Source: Pararhodobacter aggregans (GTDB lineage: Bacteria; Pseudomonadota; Alphaproteobacteria; Rhodobacterales; Rhodobacteraceae). Taken from it: a DNA stretch of 64,000 nt. The translations under genes were made by a program, and so were the position numbers. Below the pieces are notes generated by a model, which saw nothing but the letters and a program-made list of their open reading frames with translations, was not told where the DNA came from and ran no database searches. Positions 8,033 to 16,371 of the stretch are shown here, piece after piece. The DNA is taken from contig NZ_QDDR01000001.1 of assembly GCF_003075525.1 (NCBI RefSeq), positions 186,001 to 250,000 of the forward strand. The letters run 5' to 3'. Every line of letters begins with the position of its first letter. Positions within the stretch are counted from its first letter, which is position 1.

Positions 8033-9385
8033 ATGTCTGTATCCCTAGTCATTCTCGCCGCCGGCATGGGCAGCCGGATGAATTCCGCACGGCCCAAAGT
8101 TTTGCATCCGATCGGCGGCGCGCCGCTTCTGGCCCATGCCATGCGCGCGGGCGATATTCTGGAGCCCGAGCGCGTCGTGGTCGTCACCGGCCATGGGGCC
8201 GAGGCCGTCGCCAAGGCCGCGAAGACCGCCAATCCCGAGGTGCTGATCGCCCATCAGGCCGAGCAGCTGGGCACCGCCCATGCCGTCGCCCAGGCGCGCG
8301 CCGCGCTGGAAGGCTTCACCGGCGATGTGGTGATCCTTTACGGTGACACCCCCTTCGTCAGCCCCGAGACGCTGGAGCGGATGCGCGAGGCGCGCGAGCG
8401 TCACGCGGTCGTGGTGCTGGGCTTCGAGGCCGCCGATCCCGGGCGCTATGGCCGGCTGATCCTGAACGGCGAGATGCTGGAACGGATCGTCGAATTCAAG
8501 GACGCGACCGAGGCGGAGCGGGCCATCACGCTGTGCAACTCGGGCGTGGTCTGCGCCGACGCATCGGTACTTTTCCAACTTATCGACAGCGTGGGCAACG
8601 AGAATGCCGCGGGCGAGTATTACTTGACCGACATTGTGGCGATTGCCAGACAAAAGGGCCTCAGCGTCGGCGCGGTGCGCTGCGACGAGGCCGAGACGCT
8701 GGGCATCAACACCCGCGCCGAACTCGCCGCGGCCGAGGTCGCCTTCCAGACCCGCGCCCGGGCCGAGGCGCTGGAGAACGGCGTGACGCTGATCGCGCCC
8801 GAGACGATCTATTTCTCGCTGGATACGGTGATCGGGCGGGATGCGGTGGTCGGGCCGAACGTGGTCTTCGCCCCCGGCGTCACCGTCGAAAGCGACGCGA
8901 CGATCCGCGCCTTCTGCCATCTGGAGGGCTGCCACGTCAGCCGCGGCGCCACCGTCGGGCCCTTCGCCCGGCTGCGGCCCGATGCCTATCTGGCCGAGGA
9001 TGTGCATGTCGGCAATTTCGTCGAGATCAAGAATGCCAACATCGACGAGGGCGCCAAGGTCAACCATCTGACCTATATCGGCGACGCCGATGTCGGCGAG
9101 GGTTCGAACATCGGCGCGGGCACCATCACCTGCAATTACGACGGCGTCTTCAAGCATCGCACCACCATCGGCAAGAACGTGTTCGTGGGGTCGGACACGA
9201 TGCTGGTGGCGCCGGTGCGGCTGGGCGACGGGTCGATGACCGGCTCGGGTTCGGTCATCACCGAGGACGTGCCGGCCGGGGCGCTGGCGCTGGGCCGGGC
9301 CCGTCAGGAAAACAAGCCGGGCCTCGCGACCCGGCTCATGGAACGTCTGAAGGCCAAGAAGGCCGCGGCAAAGAAAGAGGGCTGA
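8033..9385 (+). CDS. glmU: Bifunctional GlmU: UDP-N-acetylglucosamine pyrophosphorylase / glucosamine-1-phosphate acetyltransferase
   Basis: It makes UDP-GlcNAc, precursor of peptidoglycan and lipopolysaccharide, in two steps. The N-terminal nucleotidyltransferase starts with LAAGMGSRMNSARPKVL (residues 7-23) and has YGDTPFV near residue 102. The C-terminal left-handed beta-helix acetyltransferase has many hexapeptide repeats (GRDAVVGPNVVFAPGV, GNFVEIKNANID, GSNIGAGTITCNYDG). Its 450 aa is the normal length. AGGAAAACC precedes the ATG. glmS follows after 4 bp, so the two hexosamine enzymes form an operon. Confidence 0.97.
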   Translation: MSVSLVILAAGMGSRMNSARPKVLHPIGGAPLLAHAMRAGDILEPERVVVVTGHGAEAVAKAAKTANPEVLIAHQAEQLGTAHAVAQARAALEGFTGDVVILYGDTPFVSPETLERMREARERHAVVVLGFEAADPGRYGRLILNGEMLERIVEFKDATEAERAITLCNSGVVCADASVLFQLIDSVGNENAAGEYYLTDIVAIARQKGLSVGAVRCDEAETLGINTRAELAAAEVAFQTRARAEALENGVTLIAPETIYFSLDTVIGRDAVVGPNVVFAPGVTVESDATIRAFCHLEGCHVSRGATVGPFARLRPDAYLAEDVHVGNFVEIKNANIDEGAKVNHLTYIGDADVGEGSNIGAGTITCNYDGVFKHRTTIGKNVFVGSDTMLVAPVRLGDGSMTGSGSVITEDVPAGALALGRARQENKPGLATRLMERLKAKKAAAKKEG

Positions 9386-9389
9386 TCTC

Positions 9390-11207
9390 ATGTGCGGGAT
9401 TGTGGGCGTTCTGGGAACGCACGAAGTGGCACCGCTGATCCTCGAGTCGCTCAAGCGGCTGGAGTATCGGGGATACGATAGCGCCGGGATCGCCACGGTG
9501 AACACCGGGCGGCTGGACCGCCGCCGGGCGGTGGGCAAGCTGATAAACCTGTCGGACCTGCTGGTGCACGAACCGCTGGCGGGCAAGGCGGGGATCGGCC
9601 ACACGCGCTGGGCCACCCATGGCGAGGCGAATGTGAAGAACGCGCATCCGCACAGCTCGGGCCCGGTGACGGTGGTGCATAACGGCATCATCGAGAATTT
9701 CCGCACCCTGCGCGAGGAGCTGGCCTCGGTCGGGCTGGGTCACGAGACCGACACCGACACCGAGACCATCGCGCTGCTGACCCGGCACCTGATGGAGCAG
9801 GGGATGGACCCCGAGGCGGCCGTGCGCGAGACGCTGGCGCGGCTGGACGGGGCCTTCGCGCTGGCCTTCATCTTTGAAGGGCATGACGATCTGATGATCG
9901 GCGCCCGCAAGGGCTCGCCGCTGGCGGTGGGCTGGGGCGACGGCGAGATGTATCTGGGCTCGGACGCGATCGCGCTGGCGCCGATGACCGACCGCATCAC
10001 CTATCTGGACGAGGGCGACTGGGTTGTTCTGACCCGCGGCGGCGCCACCTTCTACGATTTCGCGGGCAACCGGGTGAACCGTGATGTCAGCGTGATCCGG
10101 CTGGATCAGACGCGCGTCGACAAGGGCGGCCACCGGCATTTCATGGCCAAGGAGATCGCCGAGCAGCCCTCGGTCCTGGGCGCGGGGCTGGCCTTCCACC
10201 TGTCGCCCGACGGCAAGACCATCGCCTTCCCGCCCGAGGTGGATTTCCGCGGCATCGACCGGGTGACGATGGTCGCCTGCGGCACCGGCCATTACGCGAC
10301 CCAGGTGGCGAAATACTGGTTCGAGCAGATCGCGGGCCTGCCCTGCGACACCGATATCGCCAGCGAGTTCCGCTACCGCGAGCCGGTGCTGAGCGACAAG
10401 GGCATGGGCATCTTCGTCAGCCAGTCGGGCGAGACCGCCGACACGCTGGCGGCGCTGCGCTATGTCGACGGCAAGCTGAGCCGCACGGTCGGGGTGGTCA
10501 ATGTCTCGACCTCGTCCATCGCGCGGGAATCGGACGTGGCGCTGCCGATCCTGGCCGGGCCGGAGATCAGCGTGGCCTCGACCAAGGGCTTCACGGCGCA
10601 GCTGCTGGTCCTGCTGCTGCTGGCGCTGAAGGCCGCGCATGACCGCGGGCGGCTCGACGATGCGGGGCTGGCCGAGAAACTGGCCGAGCTGCGCATGCTG
10701 CCGGGCATCCTGGCCCAGGCGCTGGATCGCGAATCCGAGATCGAGGCGCTGGCGCACAAGATCTCCAGCGCCAAGGACGTGCTGTTCCTGGGCCGCGGCG
10801 TGATGTACCCGCTGGCGCTGGAAGCGGCGCTGAAGCTCAAGGAACTGAGCTATATCCACGCCGAGGGCTATGCCTCGGGCGAGCTGAAACACGGCCCCAT
10901 CGCGCTGATCGACGAGGTGATGCCGGTGGTGGTGCTGGCGCCCCGTGACGCGCTCTATGACAAGACCGTCTCGAACATGCAGGAAGTCATGGCCCGGCTG
11001 GGCAAGGTCATCCTGATCTCGGACCGCAAGGGCCTCGACGAGGCAGGCAAGGTCTGGGGCACGCTCACCATGCCGAACGTGCCGAGCCTGATCGCGCCCA
11101 TCGTCTATGCGGTTCCGGCGCAGATGCTGGCCTATCACACGGCGCTGGCCCGCGGCACGGATGTGGACCAGCCGCGCAACCTGGCGAAATCCGTCACGGT
11201 GGAGTGA
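9390..11207 (+). CDS. glmS: Glutamine--fructose-6-phosphate aminotransferase (isomerizing)
   Basis: First step of hexosamine synthesis, making glucosamine-6-phosphate. It has an N-terminal class II glutamine amidotransferase domain with the catalytic Cys2 (MCGIVGVLG) and RLEYRGYDSAG. Two SIS sugar-isomerase domains follow (CGTGHYA, SQSGETADT; then LGRGVMYPLALE, EGYASGELKHGP). The C-terminus ends in DVDQPRNLAKSVTVE, the normal family tail. Its 605 aa is full length. It starts 4 bp after glmU with GAGGG in the end of glmU. Confidence 0.97.
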   Translation: MCGIVGVLGTHEVAPLILESLKRLEYRGYDSAGIATVNTGRLDRRRAVGKLINLSDLLVHEPLAGKAGIGHTRWATHGEANVKNAHPHSSGPVTVVHNGIIENFRTLREELASVGLGHETDTDTETIALLTRHLMEQGMDPEAAVRETLARLDGAFALAFIFEGHDDLMIGARKGSPLAVGWGDGEMYLGSDAIALAPMTDRITYLDEGDWVVLTRGGATFYDFAGNRVNRDVSVIRLDQTRVDKGGHRHFMAKEIAEQPSVLGAGLAFHLSPDGKTIAFPPEVDFRGIDRVTMVACGTGHYATQVAKYWFEQIAGLPCDTDIASEFRYREPVLSDKGMGIFVSQSGETADTLAALRYVDGKLSRTVGVVNVSTSSIARESDVALPILAGPEISVASTKGFTAQLLVLLLLALKAAHDRGRLDDAGLAEKLAELRMLPGILAQALDRESEIEALAHKISSAKDVLFLGRGVMYPLALEAALKLKELSYIHAEGYASGELKHGPIALIDEVMPVVVLAPRDALYDKTVSNMQEVMARLGKVILISDRKGLDEAGKVWGTLTMPNVPSLIAPIVYAVPAQMLAYHTALARGTDVDQPRNLAKSVTVE

Positions 11208-11208
11208 G

Positions 11209-11749
11209 ACGGCCAGGCGCTTCGCGGCGTTCGAGGAGGACCATCTGCGGCTCATCGCCGGGCAGCAGATGGTCTTCGTCGCCACCGCGGCGCCCACGGC
11301 CGGGTGAACCTGTCACCCAAGGGCATGGACAGCCTCAGGGTGACGGGGCCGAACCGGCTGGTCTGGCTGAATGTGACCGGCTCGGGGAACGAGACGGCGG
11401 GTCATCTGCGCCTCGATCCCCGGAGGACGCTGATGTGGTGTTCCTTCACCACACGGCCGGTGATCCTGCGCGCCTGTGGCGCGGCCCGCACCCTGCATCC
11501 GCGGGACGCGGAATGGGCCGGGCTTATGGGCGGTTCTAGCCGACGCCGGGGGCGCGGCAGACCTACCTGCTGGATGTGGATCCGGTGCAGACCTCCTGCG
11601 GCTATGCCGTGCCGTTCGATGACCATGTGGCCGGGCGCGACACGCTCCGTCGCTGGGCCACGCCGCGGGACGAGGCGGCACTGCAGGCCTGTCGGGCCGA
11701 AAAGAACGCGCTGACGCTCGACGGTTTCCCCACCGGCACGCCAAAGTGA
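11209..11749 (+). pseudogene. Decayed pyridoxamine-5'-phosphate-oxidase-family (PPOX) gene
   Basis: One recognisable FMN-binding split-barrel protein can be pieced together from three frames. Frame one gives RFAAFEEDHLRLIAGQQMVFVATAAPT and stops at 11307. Frame three gives NLSPKGMDSLRVTGPNRLVWLNVTGSGNE...HPRDAEWAGLMG. Frame two then has a TAG at 11537-11539 followed by PTPGARQTYLLDVDPVQTSCGYAVPF...LDGFPTGTPK to a TGA at 11747-11749. The expected start position reads ACG (11209-11211) rather than ATG. At least two frameshifts and one stop make it non-functional unless the sequence contains errors. It lies directly downstream of glmS. Confidence 0.8.
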
Positions 11750-11800
11750 TCCGGCCGGGCGGGGCGCGCGTATCCCCTCGGTATCGCCCGGAGGCCCGCC

Positions 11801-12322
11801 ATGCTCACCCGCCGTCTGTTCCTGCTCGCCGCACCACTCCTCGCCGCGGGCTGCGCCACCCGCCCCGACGCCCCCGGGACCGCCGGTCCCCTGACGCTGC
11901 GCGACGTGTTCCTGGGCGAGGTCCGGGGCCGCGGTCTGTTCCGCGTCGACCTGACCGGCGCTGAGCGGCGCTTCACCGCGCGGCTGCACGGGCGGATGCA
12001 GGGCGAGCAGCTGATCGTGGCCGAGGATTTCACCTATGACGACGGCCAGACGGGCCGCCTGACCTGGGTGTTCCAGCCCCTCGGCCCCGGTCGCTGGAGC
12101 GGTCGGCGCGAGGATACGGTGGGTCTGGCCGAGGTGGTCGAGGAAGGCGAGACGATCCGCCTCGACTACACCGCCGATTTCGAGTCGCTCGAGGGTGTGA
12201 CGCGGCTCGCCTTCTCGGACGTGATCTATCGCGCGCCGGGGGGATTGGTTATCAACGAAGCCATCGTGCGGCGCTGGGGGATCCCCGTGGGCCGCGTCCG
12301 CTTCGAAATGACCCGAGCATGA
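11801..12322 (+). CDS. DUF3833 family lipoprotein
   Basis: A 173-aa lipoprotein. The signal peptide LTRRLFLLAAPLLAAGC has a lipobox ending at Cys18, so it should be lipid-anchored. The mature domain fits DUF3833: LRDVFLGEVRGRGLFRVDL, ERRFTARLHGRM, EDFTYDDGQTGRLTWVF, and the tail AIVRRWGIPVGRVRFEM. The function is unknown. It overlaps the next gene by 4 bp (ATGA), indicating coupled translation with the AlkD-like protein, although no functional link is obvious. An upstream GGAGG sits 5 bases before the ATG. Confidence 0.82.
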   Translation: MLTRRLFLLAAPLLAAGCATRPDAPGTAGPLTLRDVFLGEVRGRGLFRVDLTGAERRFTARLHGRMQGEQLIVAEDFTYDDGQTGRLTWVFQPLGPGRWSGRREDTVGLAEVVEEGETIRLDYTADFESLEGVTRLAFSDVIYRAPGGLVINEAIVRRWGIPVGRVRFEMTRA

Positions 12323-13002
12323 TTGACCCAGAGACCGCGCTATCCCGCCTGCACGCCCAGACCGATCCCACCCGCGCCGCCGAGATGCGCGCCTATCACA
12401 AGGTGGACCGGATCTATCTGGGCCTGTCGAACCCGCAGATCGACGCGCTGGTCGCCGAATGGCGCGCGGTTTGCAGCGTCGAGGAGCGCGTGGCACTGGC
12501 CGACGCGCTCTGGGCCAGCGGCATCCATGAGGCGATGATCGCCGCGGCCAAGCTGCTGACCCAGGCGCGGCTCCGGCCGGATGACGCGGCCTGGGCCCTG
12601 ATCGCCGGCTGGGCCGAGGGGTTCGACGGCTGGGCGGTGGCCGATACCGCCGCCGCCGCCGGAAGCCGCCGCCTCGCCGCGGATCCGTCGCGGCTCGATC
12701 AGGTCGAGGGCTGGACGCAGCACCCCAACATGTTCACCCGCCGCGCGGCGCTGGTCATGACCCTGCCCTGGGCGCGGCTCAACAACCCGAAAGCGGCCGA
12801 TCTGGCGGTGCGCGAGCGCGTGCTGGGCTGGGCCGCGGGCTACGCCGACGACCGCGACTGGTTTATCCAGAAGGCGGTCGCCTGGTGGCTGCGGGACCTG
12901 TCGAAACACGACGCCAACCGGACCCGGGCCTGGATCGCCGAGCACGGCGACCGGCTGAAACCTTTTGCCCGGAAAGAGGCCCAGCGGTTGCTCGCCGACT
13001 GA
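12319..13002 (+). CDS. DNA alkylation repair protein (AlkD-like, HEAT repeats)
   Basis: A 227-aa, all-alpha protein of the AlkD/DNA-7-methylguanine glycosylase superfamily. It begins with RLHAQTDPTRAAEMRAYHKVDRIYLGL, a typical N-terminus. It continues with helical repeats, including HPNMFTRRAALVMTLPWARL and a DRDWFIQKAVAWWLRDLSKHD segment where the family keeps its DNA-contacting tryptophans and aspartate. It probably excises alkylated bases or acts as a non-catalytic relative. Its ATG overlaps the DUF3833 stop. The dispersed hairpin element begins about 12 bp after its stop. Confidence 0.82.
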   Translation: MIDPETALSRLHAQTDPTRAAEMRAYHKVDRIYLGLSNPQIDALVAEWRAVCSVEERVALADALWASGIHEAMIAAAKLLTQARLRPDDAAWALIAGWAEGFDGWAVADTAAAAGSRRLAADPSRLDQVEGWTQHPNMFTRRAALVMTLPWARLNNPKAADLAVRERVLGWAAGYADDRDWFIQKAVAWWLRDLSKHDANRTRAWIAEHGDRLKPFARKEAQRLLAD

Positions 13003-13013
13003 GGGGACAGGGC

Positions 13014-13278
13014 ATGCGGGGGGCCAGCCCCCCGCGCCCCCCGCCAAAGGGGACCCTCGGGCCCCCTTTGGAAACCCCCGAGGATATTTAGAGAACAAAG
13101 ATGCAAGTTAAGAGCGCGTTAAGCCGCCTTCTTTGCGCTGCAAATATCCTCGGGGGGTGAATTGGCCGTCAGGCCAAGAGGGGGGCAGACGGCCCCCCTC
13201 CCTTCGGCGCGGCGGCACGCCGCGCCGCTGGTCGCCCGAGGCGCCCGCGGCAGCGGGCAACGAGGGCGAAACACCTCC
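13014..13278. repeat. Dispersed multi-hairpin element, copy A
   Basis: A non-coding element of about 265 bp between the convergent AlkD-like and doxX genes. In order it holds the GCGGGGGGCCAGCCCCCCGC hairpin, a CCAAAGGGG/CCCCTTTGG hairpin, and a long inverted pair CCCCCGAGGATATTT / AAATATCCTCGGGGG about 50 bp apart. A TTGGCCGTCAGGCCAA hairpin follows, then GGGGGGCAGACGGCCCCCC, a CGGCGCGGC/GCCGCGCCG hairpin, and the end GAGGGCGAAACACCTCC, which touches the doxX stop codon. It is nearly identical to copy E (62.4 kb). Confidence 0.85.
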
Positions 13279-13716
13279 CTAGCGGTCGAGCCTGAGCAGC
13301 CGGTCGACCGAGAGCCGACCCGGCCCGTAGGCCAGCACCGCCAGGAGGCTCGCAGCCCAGGTGCCATGCAGGACCCAGGCCTCGGGATAGACGAAGATCT
13401 GGATCACCGCCGTCATCGTCAGCAGCCCCGCCGCCGACAATCGCGTGCAGAGGCCGGCGATGATCAGCACCGAGAAGGCGTGTTCGCCCAGCGTGGCCAG
13501 TACCGCCGCCCAATCCGGGGGGATCAGCGGCAGCGCGTATTCGTGCTCGAACAGGTAGAAGGTCGAGGGTTTGATCGAAAACCCCTCGACCTTGGTCCTT
13601 GCCGACAGCCAGAAGGTCACGCCGACGAATATCCGTGCGGCGAGTTGCACGAGGTCGGCGGGGATCAGCCGGCCAGCGCGGGCGTTCAGCGACAGGATCC
13701 GGTTGCGCAGGGTCAT
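13279..13716 (-). CDS. doxX: DoxX-family membrane protein of the bufferin operon
   Basis: A protein of about 145 aa with four hydrophobic helices ([48 protein letters not shown] and [14 protein letters not shown] among them). It ends in SVDRLLRL, typical of DoxX proteins linked to DUF692/DUF2063 operons. Such DoxX proteins accompany bufferin genes; their exact role is not known and may be redox or copper related. Its ATG overlaps the bufC stop by 4 bp, making it the last gene of the minus-strand operon that starts with bufA at 16188. Confidence 0.85.
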   Translation of the reverse strand: MTLRNRILSLNARAGRLIPADLVQLAARIFVGVTFWLSARTKVEGFSIKPSTFYLFEHEYALPLIPPDWAAVLATLGEHAFSVLIIAGLCTRLSAAGLLTMTAVIQIFVYPEAWVLHGTWAASLLAVLAYGPGRLSVDRLLRLDR

Positions 13717-14444
13717 GGGGTTTCTCCGATCTCGGCGATGAGGTGGTGGCGGATCAGCAGGGCCAGCAGCGGGGTCGGGTCGGTGGTGGCCTTGGCCAGT
13801 GGCTGACCCTGGAGCCACGCGCAGAGCAGCGCGTGGCTGTCGCGGCTCAGCGGTTCGACCGTAACGGCAAGGCCCGGCGTTCTGGCGATCAGCGCCTGTT
13901 CGGGGCCGCCGGGCAGGGGCGCGGGCGTCGCGCCGGGCTGGTTCAGGCGCCACAGGCTGACCGCCGGGCTTTCAGCCGCGAAGGCCTGCACCGAGGGCAC
14001 GAGCCGCAGGATCAGGCGTTCGGGATCCGCCTGTCCAAGCCTCGCGGGGTCCGCCGGGGCCGCGTCCGGCGCGTGATAGGCGAGGCCGCGCAGCCATTCC
14101 AGCCGGGCGACATCGGGCAGGTAGGGCAGCGATCGCGCGGGCGGGAAGCGCGCCAGGAAGCCCGGAAAAGCCGCGCCCCAGTCGAGGAGGACGGGCGAAT
14201 CGGGCGGGTGCTGCGCGGCAAAGACCCGGGCCATGGCGGCGAAGAATTCGGCGCCGACCAGCCGCTCGATCACCGGAAACCGGGCGGCCAGGGCGCGGGA
14301 CAGCCCGTGCTGGACATTGTTGCGATAGACGGCGAAGCGGCGGTCGCGGGTGGGGGCAGGGCCCAGGCCCTCGGGCGTCGCGGGCGTCCAGAGCGCGGCG
14401 GCGAGCCGGGCTTCGGTCACGGCGTGGTCAGCGGGAGGGGGCAT
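13713..14444 (-). CDS. bufC: DUF2063 / HvfC-BufC family partner protein
   Basis: A 243-aa protein with the DUF2063 N-terminal region: [37 protein letters not shown], followed by [20 protein letters not shown]. This family partners DUF692 multinuclear iron oxidases and helps bind the precursor peptide, as in methanobactin MbnC and bufferin BufC. The C-terminal domain is variable. It lies between a hypothetical ORF and doxX and overlaps doxX by 4 bp. The assignment by family and context is strong; the interaction with BufB is inferred. Confidence 0.87.
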   Translation of the reverse strand: MPPPADHAVTEARLAAALWTPATPEGLGPAPTRDRRFAVYRNNVQHGLSRALAARFPVIERLVGAEFFAAMARVFAAQHPPDSPVLLDWGAAFPGFLARFPPARSLPYLPDVARLEWLRGLAYHAPDAAPADPARLGQADPERLILRLVPSVQAFAAESPAVSLWRLNQPGATPAPLPGGPEQALIARTPGLAVTVEPLSRDSHALLCAWLQGQPLAKATTDPTPLLALLIRHHLIAEIGETP

Positions 14445-14931
14445 CGGGGACCTCGGCGGTGTTCAGGGCGAGTGTGAGGCGGTGGCGTTGCGGCGGCGCG
14501 TGATGGTCTTGGAGGGCGGTTGCGGCGCGGGTCAGGGGCCGACGCGCAGGGGCCCCGAGCAGGTCGGTTTTGCCTGCCTTCGGGCGGCGAGCCGGGGGGG
14601 CGTCGGCCGGGCGCAGGGGGGCTCGCGGCGTGGCAGCGGGCGCCATGTTCCGGGCGAGCCGGTCGCGGTGCGGGCGGGCGTTGGAGGGCAGGGGCCGACC
14701 GGCTGGGGGCGGGGCGGCATTCGCGGTGCCTGCCTGCGTCATCTTTTGGCGCGAGGAGAGGCCGTTGCTGGTCAGCTCGCGCCTTAAGTCTTGCAGATGA
14801 TGAGGGGCGGCCGGACCCGACGCCCGCCTCGGTCCGGGCTGTGCGGTGAGGCGCCGGGCCTGGGGCGCGGGCCTCGCTGGGGGCGCCGCAGGTCCGGGCG
14901 GACGCCGGGCCAGGTCACGCGGCGTGGACAT
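14428..14931 (-). CDS. Possible Pro/Ala/Arg-rich protein inside the buf operon
   Basis: A 167-codon open frame that exactly fills the gap of about 470 bp between bufB and bufC, overlapping each by roughly 17 bp. The predicted product is low complexity, rich in proline, alanine and arginine, with no recognisable domain, signal peptide or cysteine. Third-position GC is high but includes rare codons such as TTA and AGG. It could be a disordered protein translated by coupling, or a chance frame in GC-rich spacer DNA. No other frame in this gap is more convincing. Confidence 0.3.
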   Translation of the reverse strand: MSTPRDLARRPPGPAAPPARPAPQARRLTAQPGPRRASGPAAPHHLQDLRRELTSNGLSSRQKMTQAGTANAAPPPAGRPLPSNARPHRDRLARNMAPAATPRAPLRPADAPPARRPKAGKTDLLGAPARRPLTRAATALQDHHAPPQRHRLTLALNTAEVPDAPSR

Positions 14932-15757
14932 GGCGGGTCCTGGCCAGCAGCGTCGCGGCGCGCCGGGTTTCGGACTGGAGCTGCGCGAAGGCGGGCACGT
15001 CGTTGTCCCATTCGATCAGCGTGGGGCGCGGACCGGTGCGGGCGATGACCTCGGCATAGAGCGTCCAGACCGGATCGGCTACGGGGCGCGAATGGCTGTC
15101 GATCAGCAGGGGGCCGTCCTCCAGCACCTCGACCTCGTGCCCGGCGAGGTGGATCTCGCCGACCAGCTCCAGCGGGAAATCGGCCAGATAGGCGCGGGGA
15201 TCGGTCCGGTGGTTCACCGCCGAGACGAAGACGTTGTTCACATCGAGCAGCAGGCCGCAGCCGGTCCTGCGGGCGATTTCGCGCAGGAAATCCGTCTCGG
15301 CCCAGGTGCTGTCGGCGAAGGTGACATAGGTGGCGGGGTTTTCCAGCAGCATCCGGCGGCCGAGCACCTCCTGCGTCTGGTCGATATGGGCGCAGATCGT
15401 GGTCAGCGACTGATCCGTATAGGGCAGCGGCAGCAGGTCGTTCAGCCAGGCCGCCCCGTGCGAGGACCAGGCGAGATGTTCGGAAAAGCTCTCGGGTTGA
15501 TAGCGGTCCAGCAGGCGCTTCAGCCGGGCGAGATGCTCGCGGTCCAGGGGACCCGCGCCGCCGATCGACAGGCCGACGCCGTGGATCGACAGCGCATGCG
15601 CCGCGCGCAGCCGTTCCAGCATGGCATGCGGGGCACCGCCCGCGCCCATGTAATTCTCGGCATGCACCTCGTAGAAGGCGACAGGCGCGCCGAGCGCCTC
15701 GCGGAAATGCTCGGGCTTGAAGCCGAGGCCGGGGGCGTCGGGAAGGGCGGCGGACAT
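14915..15757 (-). CDS. bufB: DUF692 multinuclear non-heme iron oxidase (BufB/MbnB type)
   Basis: A 280-aa TIM-barrel enzyme of the DUF692 (MNIO) family, which modifies cysteines of ribosomal peptides, for example to oxazolone/thioamide or thiooxazole groups. Likely metal ligands are visible in family order: ENYMG near residue 34, the IHGVGLSIG segment near 58, SEHLAW near 93, LENPATYV near 138, [12 protein letters not shown] near 170, EIHLAGHE and DSHSRPV near 200-220, and EWDND near 250. The adjacent upstream gene is bufA, the presumed substrate, and bufC lies downstream. Activity on BufA is inferred from characterised loci. Confidence 0.93.
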   Translation of the reverse strand: MSAALPDAPGLGFKPEHFREALGAPVAFYEVHAENYMGAGGAPHAMLERLRAAHALSIHGVGLSIGGAGPLDREHLARLKRLLDRYQPESFSEHLAWSSHGAAWLNDLLPLPYTDQSLTTICAHIDQTQEVLGRRMLLENPATYVTFADSTWAETDFLREIARRTGCGLLLDVNNVFVSAVNHRTDPRAYLADFPLELVGEIHLAGHEVEVLEDGPLLIDSHSRPVADPVWTLYAEVIARTGPRPTLIEWDNDVPAFAQLQSETRRAATLLARTRHVHAA

Positions 15758-15810
15758 GGCGGGCTCCTGTCAGGGAAGGGGCCGCCCCGGGGCGCGGGGC
15801 GGCCCGGGGA

Positions 15811-16188
15811 TCACATCATGACCGGCATGTAGGTATCGGCGACCGCCATGTCGAAACCCGCGGGCAGGTCGCGGTTGATGCCGGGGCCGTAGCCGCCCGC
15901 TTCCAGTTGCTCGGCGGTGGCACCCATGCGGGCATGGCCCATGCCATCGGCGGGCAGTTCCATCGTGGCGCAGGTGCCGGCCGGGACCAGGGTCCAGGCA
16001 TTGCCCTGGTAGTCGATGGTCGAGGTGCCGGCGCAGCTGGTGCCCGGGCCCGCGGCGCAATCGTTCTGTCCGGCCATCGAGACGCCGTAGCAGCGCTCTT
16101 GCGCCATGTCGTCGGCCTGGGCGGCCCCGGCGGAAAGCGCCAGCGCGGCGGCGATCGAAGCGGCGAGGATCGGGGTTTTGGTATTCAT
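15811..16188 (-). CDS. bufA: Bufferin-type precursor (DUF2282), secreted
   Basis: A 125-aa DUF2282 protein. A signal peptide covers about residues 1-25 ([18 protein letters not shown], cleavage after AQA). The mature part starts [19 protein letters not shown] and continues [21 protein letters not shown] then [11 protein letters not shown], giving the four conserved cysteines at about residues 33, 44, 52 and 73. In Caulobacter, members of this family are bufferins, copper-binding peptides modified by DUF692/DUF2063 enzymes. A longer C-terminal tail (about 45 aa, Met/Gly-rich, ending MPVMM) is present. It is first in the minus-strand operon and has its own ECF-type promoter. Confidence 0.9.
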   Translation of the reverse strand: MNTKTPILAASIAAALALSAGAAQADDMAQERCYGVSMAGQNDCAAGPGTSCAGTSTIDYQGNAWTLVPAGTCATMELPADGMGHARMGATAEQLEAGGYGPGINRDLPAGFDMAVADTYMPVMM

Positions 16189-16239
16189 GGTTGGGATCTC
16201 CCGGTTGAAGGCCCCGCATCCGTTGCGGGCCTGCCCTTC

Positions 16240-16267
16240 AGGACGGTGCCGGACAGGGCGTCGTTAC
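16240..16267 (-). promoter_or_regulatory. ECF-type promoter for the bufABC-doxX operon
   Basis: Read on the minus strand: GTAACG (16262-16267), 16-bp spacer, CGTCCT (16240-16245), about 52 bp before the bufA start codon. The layout matches the promoter of the divergent sigma-factor gene (GTAACA-N16-CGTATC). It also resembles the GTAAC/CG type recognised by SigF-like ECF factors in Caulobacter. The pairing of two such motifs with identical spacing in one 183-bp intergenic region is the main support. Confidence 0.65.
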
Positions 16268-16325
16268 GCCTGCTCACGCAGCCGTGACATCGGTGCGTTT
16301 TTCGTCGATCTTGGCGGCGGGCGGT

Positions 16326-16353
16326 GTAACAACTCGGCCCATTGCACCGTATC
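16326..16353 (+). promoter_or_regulatory. ECF-type promoter for the sigma factor-nrsF operon
   Basis: GTAACA (16326-16331), 16-bp spacer, CGTATC (16348-16353) on the plus strand. A transcript would start near 16358-16362, leaving a very short leader before the ATG at 16372. The last three spacer bases and first three -10 bases (CAC CGT) are the same as in the divergent bufA promoter. It implies positive autoregulation of the sigma factor. Confidence 0.62.
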
Positions 16354-16371
16354 GGAGGTCGCGTGCCCCCC

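Noticed and set aside
9386-9389. A glmS ribozyme or leader riboswitch ahead of glmS.
   Set aside because: Only 4 bp separate glmU and glmS, leaving no room for a structured leader.
13014-13278. The dispersed repeats as a CRISPR array or as coding sequence.
   Set aside because: There are no regularly spaced direct repeats with unique spacers, and frames through the elements are G/P/R runs that differ between copies; structure lies in inverted repeats.
14350-14787. A plus-strand glycine/arginine-rich frame opposite the gap between bufB and bufC.
   Set aside because: It overlaps bufC antisense, has no Shine-Dalgarno, and its composition is that of a mirror frame; the minus-strand frame tiles the gap better.
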